NCBI RefSeq assembly: GCF_035987325.1
Contig: NZ_CP108488.1
Span: 186,001-250,000, forward strand
DNA: 64,000 bases
Reading direction: 5' to 3'
Source: Streptomyces sp. NBC_01244
Lineage (GTDB): Bacteria; Actinomycetota; Actinomycetes; Streptomycetales; Streptomycetaceae
Shown here: positions 9,381 to 21,151 of the stretch, piece after piece
How the letters are laid out: every line of letters starts with the position of its first letter
Position numbering within the stretch: the stretch's first letter is position 1
The notes under the pieces: generated by a model
The model's input: the letters and a program-made list of their open reading frames with translations, nothing else
Databases searched by the model: none
What the model was told of the DNA's origin: nothing
Made by a program: the position numbers and the translations under genes

Positions 9381-9500
9381 TGATCCGCAGCCCGAAGGGC
9401 CCAACAGGACCAGGAACTCTGCCGGTTCCACGGTGAGGGAGAAGTGCTCGGCGGCGTGGGAGTCCCGGCCCGCTTCCGAGTGGCCCCGCAGCGGTGTACC
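9381..9500 (-). pseudogene. ABC transporter ATPase, N-terminal relic
   Basis: In a different leftward frame from the GH48 relic, the stretch HFSLTVEPAEFLVLLGPSGC reads as the start of a MalK-type sugar ABC ATPase up to the Walker A loop, then breaks where lysine and threonines are expected. It is truncated at the junction near 9380. Confidence 0.55.
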
Positions 9501-9560
9501 AGTCCCAGGCGCAGCCACAGACAGAACCAGAGCGGCCTCAGCCGACTCAGGGACCGGGCC

Positions 9561-9800
9561 ATGGAACGGCTGTCCGGTCCGGCCGGGGTCCTGGAGGCGC
9601 CGCCGGCATCAGCTCAGGGCACTGACGCGAACACCGCTCCGGCACGACAGGGGGCGGTGCGCGGCGACCTCGTGGTGCGCACGGGGCCCCATGTCCGGGT
9701 ACGGGTGGGCGCCCGGATTCCGCTGCTGGTCGATCTGGGGCAGCTGTACGTGTTCGATCACACCGGGCGCCGGGCCGTGCCTGGCGTCCTGGCACGGTGA
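9561..9800 (+). pseudogene. ABC transporter ATPase, C-terminal (TOBE) relic
   Basis: The rightward frame ending at 9800 codes GDLVVRTGPHVRVRVGARIP followed by LLVDLGQLYVFDHTGRRAVP. This resembles the C-terminal TOBE domain of MalK/MsmK-type ATPases. The ATPase body is missing. It is in opposite orientation to the N-terminal relic at 9381-9500, so inversion and deletion both happened here, or two different ATPase genes decayed. Confidence 0.5.
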
Positions 9801-9822
9801 GCCCTTCCGGTCACAGCACCAG

Positions 9823-11034
9823 TCAGCGGATGGGCAGGCGGGCGGGATCAGCGATGATCTGCCGGACGGTCGACCATGCTGCGCCCAGCACCGGTCCGCG
9901 GCGCCCCAGGGCGGAGGGGCGTACCGCCTCCGGGTTCCAGGGCCGGACGGTGACCCGGGCGGCCAGTTCGGCGCGTACCGACGGGAGGAGCCAGTCGGCG
10001 AGTTCGGCGTAGGCGCCGCCCAGAACGAGGCCGTCCGGGTCGATCAGGTTCACCGCCGAGGTGAGGGCGAGGCCCAGGGCCCGTCCCGCGCGGTCCAGGG
10101 CGCGCAGGGTCGCGGGGTCCCCGGCGGCCGCCCGCTCGGCGAGCAGGGCCACCGGGTCGCCGACGGGTTCCAGCCCGGCCTCGCGCAGCACGGCCGCTTC
10201 GCCCGCGTACTGCTCCAGGCAGCCGCGTGCCCCGCAGGCGCAAGGGGCGCCCTCCGGGTGGACGGGCAGGTGGCCGAGTTCGCCCGCGAAGCCGCGGGCG
10301 CCACGGAACAGCTGCCCGCCGATGACCAGTGCGGCACCGATTCCGGCCTCGGCGGAGACGTGTACGAAGGTCTCGGCGGGGTTGCCCCGGTGCCACTGCT
10401 CGGCCAGCGCCCCGAGGTTGGCTTCGTTCTCCGGCTCGGGCGCGGTCTCGGGGTCGGGCCAGTGGTCGGCGGGGCGCACCGCCTGCCAGCCGAGGTTCGG
10501 CGCGTTCGCGACCAGCCCGCCCGGCGAGTTCGGCACCACCCCCGGCACGGCCAGGACGCGGCCCTCGACGCGCAGGCCGAGGGCCGCGGCCTCGGACTCC
10601 GCCTCGGCGCCCAGCGCGGCGGCCTCCGCCAGCACCTCTCCGGCCGGCCGGCCCGCGTTGGCCCGCTCCACGCGACGCCACACCCGGGGTTCACCGCGCA
10701 GGTCCACGACGCACGCGGCGAGATGGGTGACGCCGATCTCCAGGCCGAGGCCCGCGGGACCCCGGTCGTTCAGGGCCAGCGCCCGTCCGGGGCGGCCGAC
10801 CCGTCCGCTGGGCGCGGTCTCCGTCTCGGTCAGCGCTCCTCGGCCGATGAGCTCGTCGACCATGGAGGAGACGGCCGGCCTGGTCAGGCCCGTGTGCCCG
10901 GCCACGTCCGCCCGGGAGAGCGGTCCGTGTGCGGCGACCACGCCGATCACCACCGCGAGGTTCCGCCGGCGCATCCCCTGCTGCGAGGCGGGCGCGGCCT
11001 CCGCGCCCCCGCTCGCCCTGCCGGTCCCCGTCAT
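9823..11034 (-). CDS. ROK-family transcriptional repressor, XylR type
   Basis: This 403-residue protein has an N-terminal winged helix (residues about 25-80, with LSRADVAGHTGLTRPAVSSM) and a C-terminal ROK sugar-kinase-like fold. The ROK zinc motif is present as CACGARGCLEQYAG, and VSAEAGIGAALVIGGQLFRG is the usual sugar-binding strand. The ATG at 11034 follows AGGAGGG; a longer upstream frame overlaps xylB and lacks support. It lies 13 bases downstream of xylB on the same strand, so the repressor is probably made with the kinase. The likely target is the inverted repeat between xylB and xylA. Streptomyces ROK regulators of this class control xylose use and sometimes carbon repression more widely; the ligand here is inferred to be xylose. 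Confidence 0.85.
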   Translation of the reverse strand: MTGTGRASGGAEAAPASQQGMRRRNLAVVIGVVAAHGPLSRADVAGHTGLTRPAVSSMVDELIGRGALTETETAPSGRVGRPGRALALNDRGPAGLGLEIGVTHLAACVVDLRGEPRVWRRVERANAGRPAGEVLAEAAALGAEAESEAAALGLRVEGRVLAVPGVVPNSPGGLVANAPNLGWQAVRPADHWPDPETAPEPENEANLGALAEQWHRGNPAETFVHVSAEAGIGAALVIGGQLFRGARGFAGELGHLPVHPEGAPCACGARGCLEQYAGEAAVLREAGLEPVGDPVALLAERAAAGDPATLRALDRAGRALGLALTSAVNLIDPDGLVLGGAYAELADWLLPSVRAELAARVTVRPWNPEAVRPSALGRRGPVLGAAWSTVRQIIADPARLPIR

Positions 11035-11047
11035 CGGCCCGACCCTC

Positions 11048-12478
11048 CTATCGCTCTCCCGGCGGGACCTCCTGCAAGGCCCGCGCCCGCCGCAGCGTAC
11101 TGGTGATCCGTTCGAGCGTGTCGTCGTCACGGGGTACGGGCTCCAGTACCCGGCCCTCGGCGGTCCGCCAGCGCCGGGCGACGGCGTCGGCGGGCTCACC
11201 GGTGAGCAGTGCGGCGGCCTGGGCGGCGGCCCCGAGCGCGACCAGTTCCCGGGCCTCGGGCACCTGGACCGCTCGGCCGGACAGTCGCAGTACGGTCCGC
11301 TGCCAGGCCCTGCCGCGGGCTCCGCCGCCGATCAGCAGGAGTGGTTCGTCGGGGGCGGGGTTCTCGCCTCCGGCGCGCAGCACGTCGTCCAGGGCCGTGA
11401 GCAGGGCGTGGGCGGCGCCGTCGTAGGCGGCCTGGAGCAGCTGGCCCTGCGTCGTGTCGTGGCGCAGGCCGTGGACCAGGCCGGAAGCACCCGGGAGGTC
11501 GGGGGTGCGCTCGCCGTCCAGGTAGGGAAGCACCACCGCCGTGCCGCCTCCCTCGACGTCCTCCCGGTCGCGGCCGACGAGGGCGGCGAAGCGGTCCACG
11601 GCGAGGGTGCAGTTGAGCGTGCAGGCGAGCGGCAGCCAGCCGCCGAGGGCATCGGCGAAGCCGGCGACGGTTCCGCTCGGGTCGGCGGGCCGGGTCCGGC
11701 CGACGGCGTAGACGGTGCCGGAGGTACCGAGGCTCAGCACCGGACGCCCGGGGGTCAGGCCCAGCCCGAGGGCGGCGGACATGTTGTCACCGGTCCCGGT
11801 CGCCACCAGGGCGCCCTCGCGCAGCGGCATCCCGGCTCGGACGACGCCCGCCCGGGCGCCCGGCGCCAGGACCTGCGGCAGCAGCCCGGGGTCGAGGCCG
11901 ATCCGGCCGAGGACGTCCTGGTCGTAGCCGTCCGGGCCCCACCAGCCGGTTCCCGACGCGTCACCGCGGTCAGTCACCGCCTCACCGGTCAGCCGCTCCG
12001 TCAGGAAGTCGTGGGGAAGCCGGACGGCCGCGACGCGGTCGGCGGCGGCACGCTCGTTCGTGTGCAGCCAGGCCCATTTGGCGGCCGTGAAGGCGGCCGT
12101 GGGGACGCTTCCGGTGCGGCGGGCGAGCTCTGCCGCGCCGAACGCGGCCGCGAGTTCGGCGGCCTGCGGGGCGGAGCGGACGTCGTTCCAGAGCAGCGCC
12201 GGGCGCACCGGCCGTCCGGCCGCGTCGAGAGTGACCAGGCCGTGCTGCTGGCCGGCGATCGAGCACGCGGCGGCGCGATCCGCCCAGCCAGTGCCCGCCA
12301 TGGCCTTGCCTAGCGCCCGCCACCACTGTTCGGGGTCGCTCTCGCGGCCGGCGCCCTCACTGACGGTGTGTGCGGCGCGGCCCTCGCCCACGACGGCGCC
12401 TGTGTCGATGTCGACGGCGAGGGCTTTCGTGGACTGGGTCGAACTGTCGACACCGATCACGACACGCTGAGCAGACAT
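11048..12478 (-). CDS. xylB: Xylulokinase
   Basis: This phosphorylates D-xylulose to xylulose 5-phosphate for the pentose phosphate pathway. The 476-residue FGGY kinase starts [20 protein letters not shown], contains [18 protein letters not shown] and [16 protein letters not shown], then a glycine-rich [17 protein letters not shown] region and [20 protein letters not shown] near the end. GGAGGAACGC precedes the ATG. It diverges from xylA across a 93-base control region and is co-oriented with the ROK regulator. Confidence 0.93.
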   Translation of the reverse strand: MSAQRVVIGVDSSTQSTKALAVDIDTGAVVGEGRAAHTVSEGAGRESDPEQWWRALGKAMAGTGWADRAAACSIAGQQHGLVTLDAAGRPVRPALLWNDVRSAPQAAELAAAFGAAELARRTGSVPTAAFTAAKWAWLHTNERAAADRVAAVRLPHDFLTERLTGEAVTDRGDASGTGWWGPDGYDQDVLGRIGLDPGLLPQVLAPGARAGVVRAGMPLREGALVATGTGDNMSAALGLGLTPGRPVLSLGTSGTVYAVGRTRPADPSGTVAGFADALGGWLPLACTLNCTLAVDRFAALVGRDREDVEGGGTAVVLPYLDGERTPDLPGASGLVHGLRHDTTQGQLLQAAYDGAAHALLTALDDVLRAGGENPAPDEPLLLIGGGARGRAWQRTVLRLSGRAVQVPEARELVALGAAAQAAALLTGEPADAVARRWRTAEGRVLEPVPRDDDTLERITSTLRRARALQEVPPGER

Positions 12479-12517
12479 GCGTTCCTCCGGTGGGGTTCCT
12501 TCTGGCGTCTCGGCATA

Positions 12518-12546
12518 CTAATTTGTTTTTCGCCATTACAAATAGC
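12518..12546. promoter_or_regulatory. Inverted repeat between xylB and xylA, likely ROK/XylR operator
   Basis: CTAATTTGT (12518-12526) and ACAAAT (12538-12543) form an inverted repeat in an AT-rich island inside otherwise GC-rich DNA, midway between the divergent xylose genes. ROK xylose repressors bind TTTGT/ACAAA-type dyads, so this is the natural site for the adjacent regulator. Confidence 0.6.
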
Positions 12547-12571
12547 CCTCGGCCCGGAACCGGAGCGCCTC

Positions 12572-13744
12572 ATGACCAGCGACCCGCTCGTCCCCACCCC
12601 CGCGCACAAGTTCACCTTCGGCCTGTGGACCGTCGGCTGGCAGGGCCGGGACCCCTTCGGCGACGCCACCCGACCCGCCCTCGACCCGGTCGAGAGCGTG
12701 GAGCGGCTGGCCGAGCTCGGCGCCTACGGCGTCACGTTCCACGACGACGACCTGATCCCCTTCGGCGCCGGCGAGGCCGCCCGCGAGCAGGCGGTCAAGC
12801 GCTTCCGCACCGCACTCGACACGGCCGGGCTGAAGGTCCCGATGGCCACCACCAACCTCTTCACCCACCCGGTGTTCAAGGACGGCGCCTTCACCGCGAA
12901 CGACCGGGACGTGCGCCGGTACGCGCTCCGCAAGACGATCCGCAACATCGACCTGGCCGTGGAACTCGGCGCCTCGGTCTACGTCGCCTGGGGCGGCCGC
13001 GAAGGCGCGGAGTCGGGCGCGGCCAAGGACGTGCGCTGCGCCCTCGACCGGCTGAAGGAGGCCTTCGACCTGCTGGGCGAGTACGTCGAGAACCAGGGGT
13101 ACGACCTGCGCTTCGCGATCGAGCCCAAGCCCAACGAGCCGCGCGGCGACATCCTGCTGCCCACCATCGGCCACGCCCTGGCGTTCATCAACGAGCTGGA
13201 GCGGCCCGAGCGGGTCGGGCTCAACCCGGAGGTCGGCCACGAGCAGATGGCCGGGCTGAACTTCCCGCACGGCATCGCCCAGGCCCTGTGGCACGACAAG
13301 CTGTTCCACATCGACCTCAACGGTCAGACCGGCATCAAGTACGACCAGGACCTGCGCTTCGGCGCGGGCGACCTGCGCCAGGCCTTCTGGCTGGTCGACC
13401 TCCTGGAGTCGGCCGGCTACGACGGCCCCCGTCACTTCGACTTCAAGCCGCCGCGCACCGAGGACTCCGCCGGAGTCTGGGCTTCGGCGGCCGGCTGCAT
13501 GCGCAACTACCTGCTCCTGGCGGAGCGCGCCCGCGCCTTCCGGTCCGATCCGGAGGTCCAGGCCGCGCTCGCCGCTTCCCGGCTGCCCGAACTGGCCCTC
13601 CCCACTGCCGCGGACGGCCTGGCCGGGCTACTGGCCGACCCGACCGCCTTCGCCGAATTCGACGTCGACGCCGCCGCCCGCCGCGGCATGGCCTTCGAGC
13701 AGCTGGACCAGCTCGCCCTCGAACACCTCCTCGGCGCCCGCTGA
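12572..13744 (+). CDS. xylA: Xylose isomerase
   Basis: This converts D-xylose to D-xylulose (and glucose to fructose in vitro). The 390 residues match the short actinobacterial class I enzyme. Active-site segments are visible: [11 protein letters not shown] (catalytic His and Asp), [22 protein letters not shown] (metal ligand Glu), [15 protein letters not shown] and [16 protein letters not shown] chose ATG 12572, preceded by GGAG, because [20 protein letters not shown] is the conserved N-terminus; the open frame upstream runs through the operator. A hairpin at 13759 closes the transcript. Confidence 0.97.
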   Translation: MTSDPLVPTPAHKFTFGLWTVGWQGRDPFGDATRPALDPVESVERLAELGAYGVTFHDDDLIPFGAGEAAREQAVKRFRTALDTAGLKVPMATTNLFTHPVFKDGAFTANDRDVRRYALRKTIRNIDLAVELGASVYVAWGGREGAESGAAKDVRCALDRLKEAFDLLGEYVENQGYDLRFAIEPKPNEPRGDILLPTIGHALAFINELERPERVGLNPEVGHEQMAGLNFPHGIAQALWHDKLFHIDLNGQTGIKYDQDLRFGAGDLRQAFWLVDLLESAGYDGPRHFDFKPPRTEDSAGVWASAAGCMRNYLLLAERARAFRSDPEVQAALAASRLPELALPTAADGLAGLLADPTAFAEFDVDAAARRGMAFEQLDQLALEHLLGAR

Positions 13745-13758
13745 GCCGGTGCACCCAA

Positions 13759-13790
13759 GAGCCGGGCCGTGGCGTTCCACGGCCCGGCTC
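13759..13790 (+). terminator. Hairpin terminator after xylA
   Basis: Fourteen-base perfect arms (13759-13772 and 13777-13790) flank a CGTT loop, 15 bases after the xylA stop. Confidence 0.8.
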
Positions 13791-13858
13791 CCCTGTGCCT
13801 TGGCCGAACCGGAGCTGTAAGGGATAGACGCGGGCGAGATCGACGCCGGAGACAGAAT

Positions 13859-13893
13859 GAGGAGCCCCAGCCGATGCGCGGCTGGGGCTCCTC
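13859..13893 (-). terminator. Hairpin terminator downstream of the GH62 gene
   Basis: Fourteen-base perfect arms (13859-13872 and 13880-13893) with a seven-base loop. It sits between the converging xylA and GH62 genes and probably stops transcripts from both sides. Confidence 0.75.
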
Positions 13894-13997
13894 GGTGCGG
13901 TGAGTATGGGTCAGCAGGTGGAGTTGCCCACGCCGTAAACCGCTCGTCTACACGTCGGCGGACCGCACCACATCGCGATCACCGTGGATCGGGCGGC

Positions 13998-15588
<1,591 letters not shown>

Positions 15589-15829
15589 TTTGCAGCTCGC
15601 ACATCGGCGTTGGAGGCAGGAGACCAGGGGCCTGAGCGACTGTCAAGATCTTCTGCAAGAATCCGTCGGATCGCTGAAGCAGAATCGGGACGGTCAACCG
15701 CACGGGGAGTTGGTGGAGTTGAGGCCCCCGTAAGTCGGCCTCAACCCGTAACGGCCCCGCACTGCCCACCTGAAGCCAAGCGGGTCTGCCGCGGACTGGA
15801 GCGGCCTGGAAGGGGCGTGTGGTCCGCGG

Positions 15830-16385
15830 ATCACGGCCCAGAGGACATTGACGCGGCGCCGGGCGAGGGCGAGGGCGAGGACTGCTTGCCTGTGTCCTTC
15901 ACCTTCCTTCCTCTTCCGGCCGCAGTACGCCTTGGAGACCGGGCAGAAGAATACGCCGACCTGCGCGGAGAGGCTGAGGGCCCGCTGGAGGCCTCGGTGG
16001 TAGCGGCGAGGTCCGCGCATGTTCCCGCCGACCTTCCCGGAGTCCCAGGGGACGGGTTGTGGGCGGCTACCGAGCGGGCGACGAGCTCGGCGGCCCAGCT
16101 CTTCGCCTCGCAGGGCGGCCATCTGGTTCCGGACAGCTTCCACGGCCCGGGCTGCGAGCGCGGCCGCCCCGCCGAGCTTGCGGTTGCGGAGCCATGTCTC
16201 CAGCCGCCTGACGCCCATGCGACGGATCGCGGCCCGGCCTGTGAGGTAGGCGACGGACTGGCCGTGGTTGAGGAGGAGACCGGTCGCCAGCGCGGCGATG
16301 CCGGCGCCCACGCCCACCGCACGTCACCCGGTAACTTCAGGACATCGCCGATGAGCTGGAGCAGTTCTGTCTCGTCGTTCATGAC
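15830..16385 (-). mobile_element. IS110-family transposase relic
   Basis: Read leftward, the degenerate frame contains AAIRRMGVRRLETWLRNRKL, then WDSGKVGGNMRGPRRYHRGL, VSKAYCGRKRKEGEGHRQAV and ARRRVNVLWAVI. These are the conserved C-terminal (transposase_20) segments of IS110/IS116/IS902 transposases. Upstream, a shifted frame gives the start of a DETELLQLIGDVLKLPGDV segment typical of the N-terminal DEDD half. The middle third, including LLNHGQSVAYLTG, is compressed by an internal deletion and at least one frameshift. No terminal repeats were recognised. The element is dead and sits between the GH62 gene and the ChvE-type transporter. Confidence 0.75.
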
Positions 16386-16686
16386 GCGGCGGGACAGCAG
16401 TCGGGCTCCATCGATCCCACGAATGAGCGGTCCGAACCGCAGTAAGAACGTAAGACCAGGCACCCAACCCCGGCCGCCCAGGTCGTGCACGGCGCGGTGG
16501 CCGAGACCGAGCAGCAGGTACGGTGCCTGGTGGCCGCCTCGGGGCCCGGATCTGTTCTCCACCACAGCCATGGGACCCTCGGCCAGCTGCTGGATCCGAC
16601 CGCGACGTGCGGCACCGAACCGGCGGGCCGGGCGGGGCGGGCCCCTCGAAACCCCGTCACGCTCCCGTCCTCGAGCAGACGAGCGG

Positions 16687-16735
16687 TCGGCGGTAGGCGG
16701 TAGGCGGTAGGCGGTAGGCGGGCGGCGGTAGGCAG
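16687..16735. repeat. Tandem heptamer repeat
   Basis: The unit CGGTAGG is repeated about five times with one interruption. It has no gene context beyond adjoining the IS110 relic and may be replication slippage in decayed DNA. Confidence 0.75.
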
Positions 16736-16916
16736 GCGGGGTGCCCAGGACCAAGATCCGGTCCACTCGTGGATACGCCTCACCCCAGCCGCAGGAGCCG
16801 CCGCTTGCGGTCAGACCGCCCCGGACGCGCTCGATGCGGAGGCGCATCGCGGAGAACGGCGATCCCCGCCCCGTCGTCGCCCCAACGGCGATCCGAACAG
16901 ACCCTTGACGGCGCAC

Positions 16917-16932
16917 TTGTGAGCGTTAACAC
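16917..16932. promoter_or_regulatory. LacI-family operator, site 4
   Basis: TTGTGAGCGTTAACAC differs from the consensus palindrome at a few positions only. It is 145 bases upstream of the ChvE-type binding-protein gene. Confidence 0.7.
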
Positions 16933-17076
16933 TCAGGTATCGCCAGGCCGGAGCCGCCGCGAACCCGGACTTCACACAGTGCGAGGAAACGACTCCCGGC
17001 CGGCCCCGCTCGACCGCTTCCGGTTTCTCCCAACCGGGTCGCACCGTGCCGGTCGCGGAACATCACTGGAGGAACT

Positions 17077-18180
17077 GTGCGGAAGCTTTCAGCGGGCCTT
17101 GTCGCCCTGGGTCTGACGCTGTCGCTGGCAGCCTGCGGCCAGAGTGCCAACGGCGCAGGCGAGGGTGGGACCGCCGGGGGCGGCGGGGAGGCCAAAGGCG
17201 GCCTCGTCGGCATCGCGATGCCGACCAAGTCGTCGGAGCGCTGGATCAATGACGGCAACAACATGGTCAAGGAGTTCCAGGCCAAGGGTTACAAGACCGA
17301 TCTCCAGTACGGCGACAACGTCGTGGAGAACCAGGTCTCCCAGGTGGAGAACATGATCACCAAGGGTGCCAAGCTCCTGGTGATCGCCGCCATCGACGGT
17401 TCCTCGCTCACCAACGTGCTGCAGAAGGCCGCCGACGCCCACGTCCCCGTCATCTCCTACGACCGGCTGATCCGCGGCACCGAGAACGTCGACTACTACG
17501 CGACCTTCGACAACCACAAGGTCGGCGTCCTCCAGGGCAGTTACATCGTCGACAAGCTCGGCCTCAAGGACGGCAAAGGCCCGTTCAACATCGAGCTGTT
17601 CGCCGGCTCACCGGACGACAACAACGCCACGTTCTTCTTCAACGGTGCGATGAGCGTCCTCAAGCCGTACATCGACGACAAGAAGCTGGTCGTGCAGAGC
17701 GGCCAGACCTCCTTCAATCAGATCGCCACGCTGCGCTGGGACGGCGGCCTCGCCCAGTCCCGGATGGACAACCTGCTGAGCAAGTCGTACACCGCCGCCC
17801 GCGTCGACGCCGTGCTCTCGCCGTACGACGGCATCTCGATCGGCATCATCTCCTCGCTCAAGGGCGTCGGCTACGGCGCCGGCCAGCCCATTCCCGTTGT
17901 CACAGGCCAGGACGGCGAGCTGGCCTCGGTGAAGTCGATCATCGCGGGCGAGCAGACCCAGACCGTCTACAAGGACACCCGCCAACTGGCCAAGGCGGCA
18001 GTTCAGATGGGCGACGCGCTACTGACCGGCGGCAAGCCCGAGGTCAACGACACCGGCCAGTACAACAACGGAGTCAAGACCGTACCGGCGCAGCTGCTCC
18101 AGCCGGTCAGTGTCGACAAGGAGAACTACCAGAAGGTCCTGGTGGACAGCGGCCAGTACACCGCGGACCAGCTCAAGTAG
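17077..18180 (+). CDS. Multiple-sugar-binding lipoprotein, ChvE-like
   Basis: This 367-residue lipoprotein has a lipobox LAAC near residue 20 and a Gly-rich tether. The mature domain is strikingly close to Agrobacterium ChvE as I remember it: [100 protein letters not shown] and a C-terminus [14 protein letters not shown]. ChvE proteins bind several aldoses including L-arabinose, D-xylose and glucose. The GTG start follows TGGAGGAAC. It leads a three-gene operon with the ATPase and permease downstream and has a LacI-type operator upstream. Confidence 0.93.
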   Translation: MRKLSAGLVALGLTLSLAACGQSANGAGEGGTAGGGGEAKGGLVGIAMPTKSSERWINDGNNMVKEFQAKGYKTDLQYGDNVVENQVSQVENMITKGAKLLVIAAIDGSSLTNVLQKAADAHVPVISYDRLIRGTENVDYYATFDNHKVGVLQGSYIVDKLGLKDGKGPFNIELFAGSPDDNNATFFFNGAMSVLKPYIDDKKLVVQSGQTSFNQIATLRWDGGLAQSRMDNLLSKSYTAARVDAVLSPYDGISIGIISSLKGVGYGAGQPIPVVTGQDGELASVKSIIAGEQTQTVYKDTRQLAKAAVQMGDALLTGGKPEVNDTGQYNNGVKTVPAQLLQPVSVDKENYQKVLVDSGQYTADQLK

Positions 18181-18282
18181 CCCACGGAGCCCGACCGACG
18201 GGTCCGGCGACGAAGAAACGGCGGTGCGACGCCCGCGGGACCGCCCGGCGCCGCACCGCCCCGACGATACGGATGCACAACC

Positions 18283-19830
18283 ATGGCCCGACCCGTTCTC
18301 GAGATGCGGTCGATCAGCAAGACGTTTCCCGGCGTGAAGGCCCTCTCCGAGGTCAACCTGACCGTCGCCGCGGGTGAGGTGCACGCCGTCTGCGGTGAGA
18401 ACGGCGCCGGCAAGTCCACGTTGATGAAGGTGCTCAGCGGGGTCCACCCCCACGGCGGCTACCAGGGCGAGATCTACTTCGAGGGCGAGCCCTGCAGGTT
18501 CCGGGACATCCGGGCCAGCGAACAGCGCGGCATCGTGATCATCCACCAGGAACTCGCGCTGGTGCCCTACCTGTCCATCGCCGAGAACATCTTCCTCGGC
18601 AACGAGCATGCCACCCGGGGCGTCATCAGCTGGCACAAGACGCTGACCCACGCCGCCGCACTGATCCGGCAGGTCGGACTCGACGAGAGCCCGCACACCA
18701 GGATCGCCGATCTCGGCGTGGGCAAACAGCAGTTGGTCGAGATCGCCAAGGCGCTCGCCAAGAAGGTCAAGCTGCTGATCCTGGACGAGCCGACGGCCGC
18801 CCTGAACGACGAGGACAGCCGCAAGCTGCTCGACCTGATCCTCGAACTCAAGGCACAGGGCATCTCCTGCATCCTCATCTCGCACAAGCTGAACGAGATC
18901 GCCCGGGTCGCCGATGCCGTCACCATCCTGCGCGACGGGCGGACCATCGAGACCATCGCGATCGATTCCGAGGGCATCTCCGAGGAGCGGATCATCCGTG
19001 GCATGGTCGGCCGCGACCTGGAACACCGCTTCCCCGAGCGTGCCCCCGAGATCGGCGAGGTGGCCTTGGAGATCGAGGACTGGAGCGTCCAACACCCGAT
19101 CGACCACCGGCGCAAGGTGGTCGACGGCGTTTCCCTCAACGTCCGTCGAGGCGAGATCGTCGGCATCGCCGGCCTCATGGGCGCCGGCCGCACCGAACTG
19201 GCCATGAGCGTCTTCGGCCGCTCGTACGGGCGGTGGACCGGCGGCCGGGTGCGGCTGGACGGCCGGGAGATCCGTACCCGGACGGTGCCGGAGGCGATTG
19301 GGCACGGCATCGCCTACGTGACCGAGGACCGCAAGCAGCTCGGCCTCAACCTGGGCGACGACATCAGCCGGAACATCTCCCTGAGCGCCCTCGGCAAGGT
19401 CGCCCGGCGGGGCTGGGTCGACCGGCACGAGGAGGCGAGGGTCGCCGAATCGTTCCGGCGGACCATGAACATCAAGGCCCCCTCGGTGTTCGCGCAGACC
19501 GGCAAACTCAGCGGCGGCAACCAGCAGAAGGTCGTCCTGAGCAAGTGGATCTTCGCCGAACCGGAGGTGCTGATCCTCGACGAGCCCACCCGGGGCATCG
19601 ACATCGGCGCCAAGGCGGAGATCTACACCGTCATCGCCGAACTCGCCGCCCAGGGCAAGGCGGTGCTCGTCATCTCCTCCGAACTGCCCGAACTCCTGGG
19701 CCTGTGCGACCGGATCTACACCATGGCCGAAGGCCGGATCACCGGTGAGGTCGACCGCGCGGAAGCCACCCAGGAATCCCTCATGCGGCTCATGACCATG
19801 AGCGCGGCATACCCCGACAAGCAGGTGTGA
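18283..19830 (+). CDS. Multiple-sugar ABC transporter ATPase, GguA/XylG-like
   Basis: The 515-residue protein has tandem ABC domains. Domain one has [12 protein letters not shown], Walker [10 protein letters not shown] near residue 40, [20 protein letters not shown] and Walker [14 protein letters not shown]. Domain two has [37 protein letters not shown] and [18 protein letters not shown]. It should energise uptake of the ligand of the ChvE-like protein. The ribosome site before ATG 18283 is weak, and 102 bases separate it from the binding-protein gene. The permease start follows three bases after its stop. Confidence 0.93.
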   Translation: MARPVLEMRSISKTFPGVKALSEVNLTVAAGEVHAVCGENGAGKSTLMKVLSGVHPHGGYQGEIYFEGEPCRFRDIRASEQRGIVIIHQELALVPYLSIAENIFLGNEHATRGVISWHKTLTHAAALIRQVGLDESPHTRIADLGVGKQQLVEIAKALAKKVKLLILDEPTAALNDEDSRKLLDLILELKAQGISCILISHKLNEIARVADAVTILRDGRTIETIAIDSEGISEERIIRGMVGRDLEHRFPERAPEIGEVALEIEDWSVQHPIDHRRKVVDGVSLNVRRGEIVGIAGLMGAGRTELAMSVFGRSYGRWTGGRVRLDGREIRTRTVPEAIGHGIAYVTEDRKQLGLNLGDDISRNISLSALGKVARRGWVDRHEEARVAESFRRTMNIKAPSVFAQTGKLSGGNQQKVVLSKWIFAEPEVLILDEPTRGIDIGAKAEIYTVIAELAAQGKAVLVISSELPELLGLCDRIYTMAEGRITGEVDRAEATQESLMRLMTMSAAYPDKQV

Positions 19831-19833
19831 GGC

Positions 19834-21069
19834 ATGGCCCAGACCAAGACCAACCCAGAGACCACGCCCCGCACACCAGAGCCCGGCCGACGACCGTCGG
19901 CCGGTGCCGTACTGGCACGAGCGCTGCGCGGCAACCTGCGCCAGTACGGGATGCTGCTCGCGCTGGCGCTGATCGTGCTGCTGTTCCAGTTCTGGACGGG
20001 CGGCATCCTGCTCCAGCCGCTCAACATCACCAATCTGATCCAGCAGAACGGCTACATCCTCATCCTGGCCATCGGCATGATGATCGTCATCATCGCCGGG
20101 CACATCGACCTGTCGGTCGGTTCGCTCGCCGCCTTCGTCGGGGCGGCCGCGGCGGTGATGATGGTCAAGCACCACGCGCCGTGGCCCGTGGCGCTGGTGG
20201 CCGCGCTGCTGATCGGGGCTCTCGCCGGAGCCTGGCAAGGGTTCTGGATCGCCTATCTCGGGATCCCCTCGTTCATCGTCACGCTGGCCGGCATGCTGCT
20301 GTTCCGCGGCGGAACCCAGATCCTCCTTCAAGGCCAGTCGGTGGCTCCGTTCCCCAAGGGCTTCCAGAACATCAGCAGTGGCTTCCTCCCCGCGGTCGGC
20401 CCCCACACCAACTACCACAACCTCACCCTGCTGCTGGGCTTCGTGGTGCTGGCCGTCGCGATCCTGCAGGAGGTGCGCGGACGGCGGCGGGCCGCCTCGT
20501 ACGGGCTGGAACCGCTCCCGGCCGGACTGTTCCTGGTGAAGCTCGGCGCGATCACCGCGGCCGTGGTGGCCTTCACGTTGCTGCTGGCCAGCTACCACGG
20601 GGTGCCGATCGTCCTCCTGATCCTCGGCGTCCTGCTGGTCGGCTTCGGATACGTGATGCGCAACTCGATCCTCGGCCGGCACACCTACGCCATCGGCGGA
20701 AACGAGGCGGCGGCGAGGCTGTCCGGGGTGAAGAGCAAGCGGGTCGTCTTCCTCGCCTTCGTGAACATGGGCGTCCTCGCGGCCCTGGCCGGGATGGTCT
20801 TCGCCGCGCGACTCAACGCGGGTACGCCGCAGGCCGGCATCAACTTCGAGCTCGAGGCGATCGCCGCCGCCTTCATCGGCGGCGCCTCCGCGAGCGGCGG
20901 TGTGGGCACCGTCATCGGCGCGCTCACGGGCGGTCTGGTGCTGGGCGTACTGAACAACGGCATGTCGCTGGTCGGCGTGGGCACGGACTACCAGCAGGTG
21001 ATCAAGGGCCTGGTACTGCTGGCGGCCGTCGGCTTCGACGTCTACAACAAGCGCAAGGCCGGATCCTGA
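19834..21069 (+). CDS. Multiple-sugar ABC transporter permease, GguB/XylH-like
   Basis: The 411-residue inner-membrane protein has about ten hydrophobic segments and the signatures IGMMIVIIAGHIDLSVGSLA, ITLAGM-like FIVTLAGMLLFRGGTQILLQ, HTYAIGGNEAAARLSGVKSK and ELEAIAAAFIGGASASGGVG. Its length above 400 residues matches the XylH/GguB group, which is longer than RbsC, and suits service as the only permease (a homodimer). It is translationally linked to the ATPase gene. A 13-bp-arm hairpin follows 30 bases after the stop. Confidence 0.93.
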   Translation: MAQTKTNPETTPRTPEPGRRPSAGAVLARALRGNLRQYGMLLALALIVLLFQFWTGGILLQPLNITNLIQQNGYILILAIGMMIVIIAGHIDLSVGSLAAFVGAAAAVMMVKHHAPWPVALVAALLIGALAGAWQGFWIAYLGIPSFIVTLAGMLLFRGGTQILLQGQSVAPFPKGFQNISSGFLPAVGPHTNYHNLTLLLGFVVLAVAILQEVRGRRRAASYGLEPLPAGLFLVKLGAITAAVVAFTLLLASYHGVPIVLLILGVLLVGFGYVMRNSILGRHTYAIGGNEAAARLSGVKSKRVVFLAFVNMGVLAALAGMVFAARLNAGTPQAGINFELEAIAAAFIGGASASGGVGTVIGALTGGLVLGVLNNGMSLVGVGTDYQQVIKGLVLLAAVGFDVYNKRKAGS

Positions 21070-21099
21070 CCCCGAAGCCCGAAGCTCGGAGTCCGACCC

Positions 21100-21151
21100 C
21101 ACCCCTCCTCGGCTCAGCGGCACCGCCCGGCCGCCCGCCCGAGGAGGGGTG
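21100..21151 (+). terminator. Terminator after ChvE-GguAB operon
   Basis: Perfect 13-base arms, CACCCCTCCTCGG (21100-21112) and its complement (21139-21151), enclose a GC-rich 26-base loop. It lies immediately after the permease gene. Confidence 0.75.

Larger units (their letters stand above)
16386..17076. other. Non-coding stretch upstream of ChvE-type operon
   Basis: No intact gene is supported in these 690 bases. Codon-like signal is mixed and the open frames seen have no recognisable domain. The stretch includes a heptamer repeat (16687-16735) and a LacI-type operator (16917). The distal part probably holds the promoter of the 17077 gene. Confidence 0.6.

Noticed and set aside
16687..16735. 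Repeat array considered as CRISPR
   Set aside because: Seven-base units without spacers; no cas genes nearby.
18019..21123. Very long open frame (over 1000 codons) on the minus strand opposite the ChvE-type operon
   Set aside because: It is antisense to three clearly recognised genes and arises from GC-biased codon use; the product has no domain.
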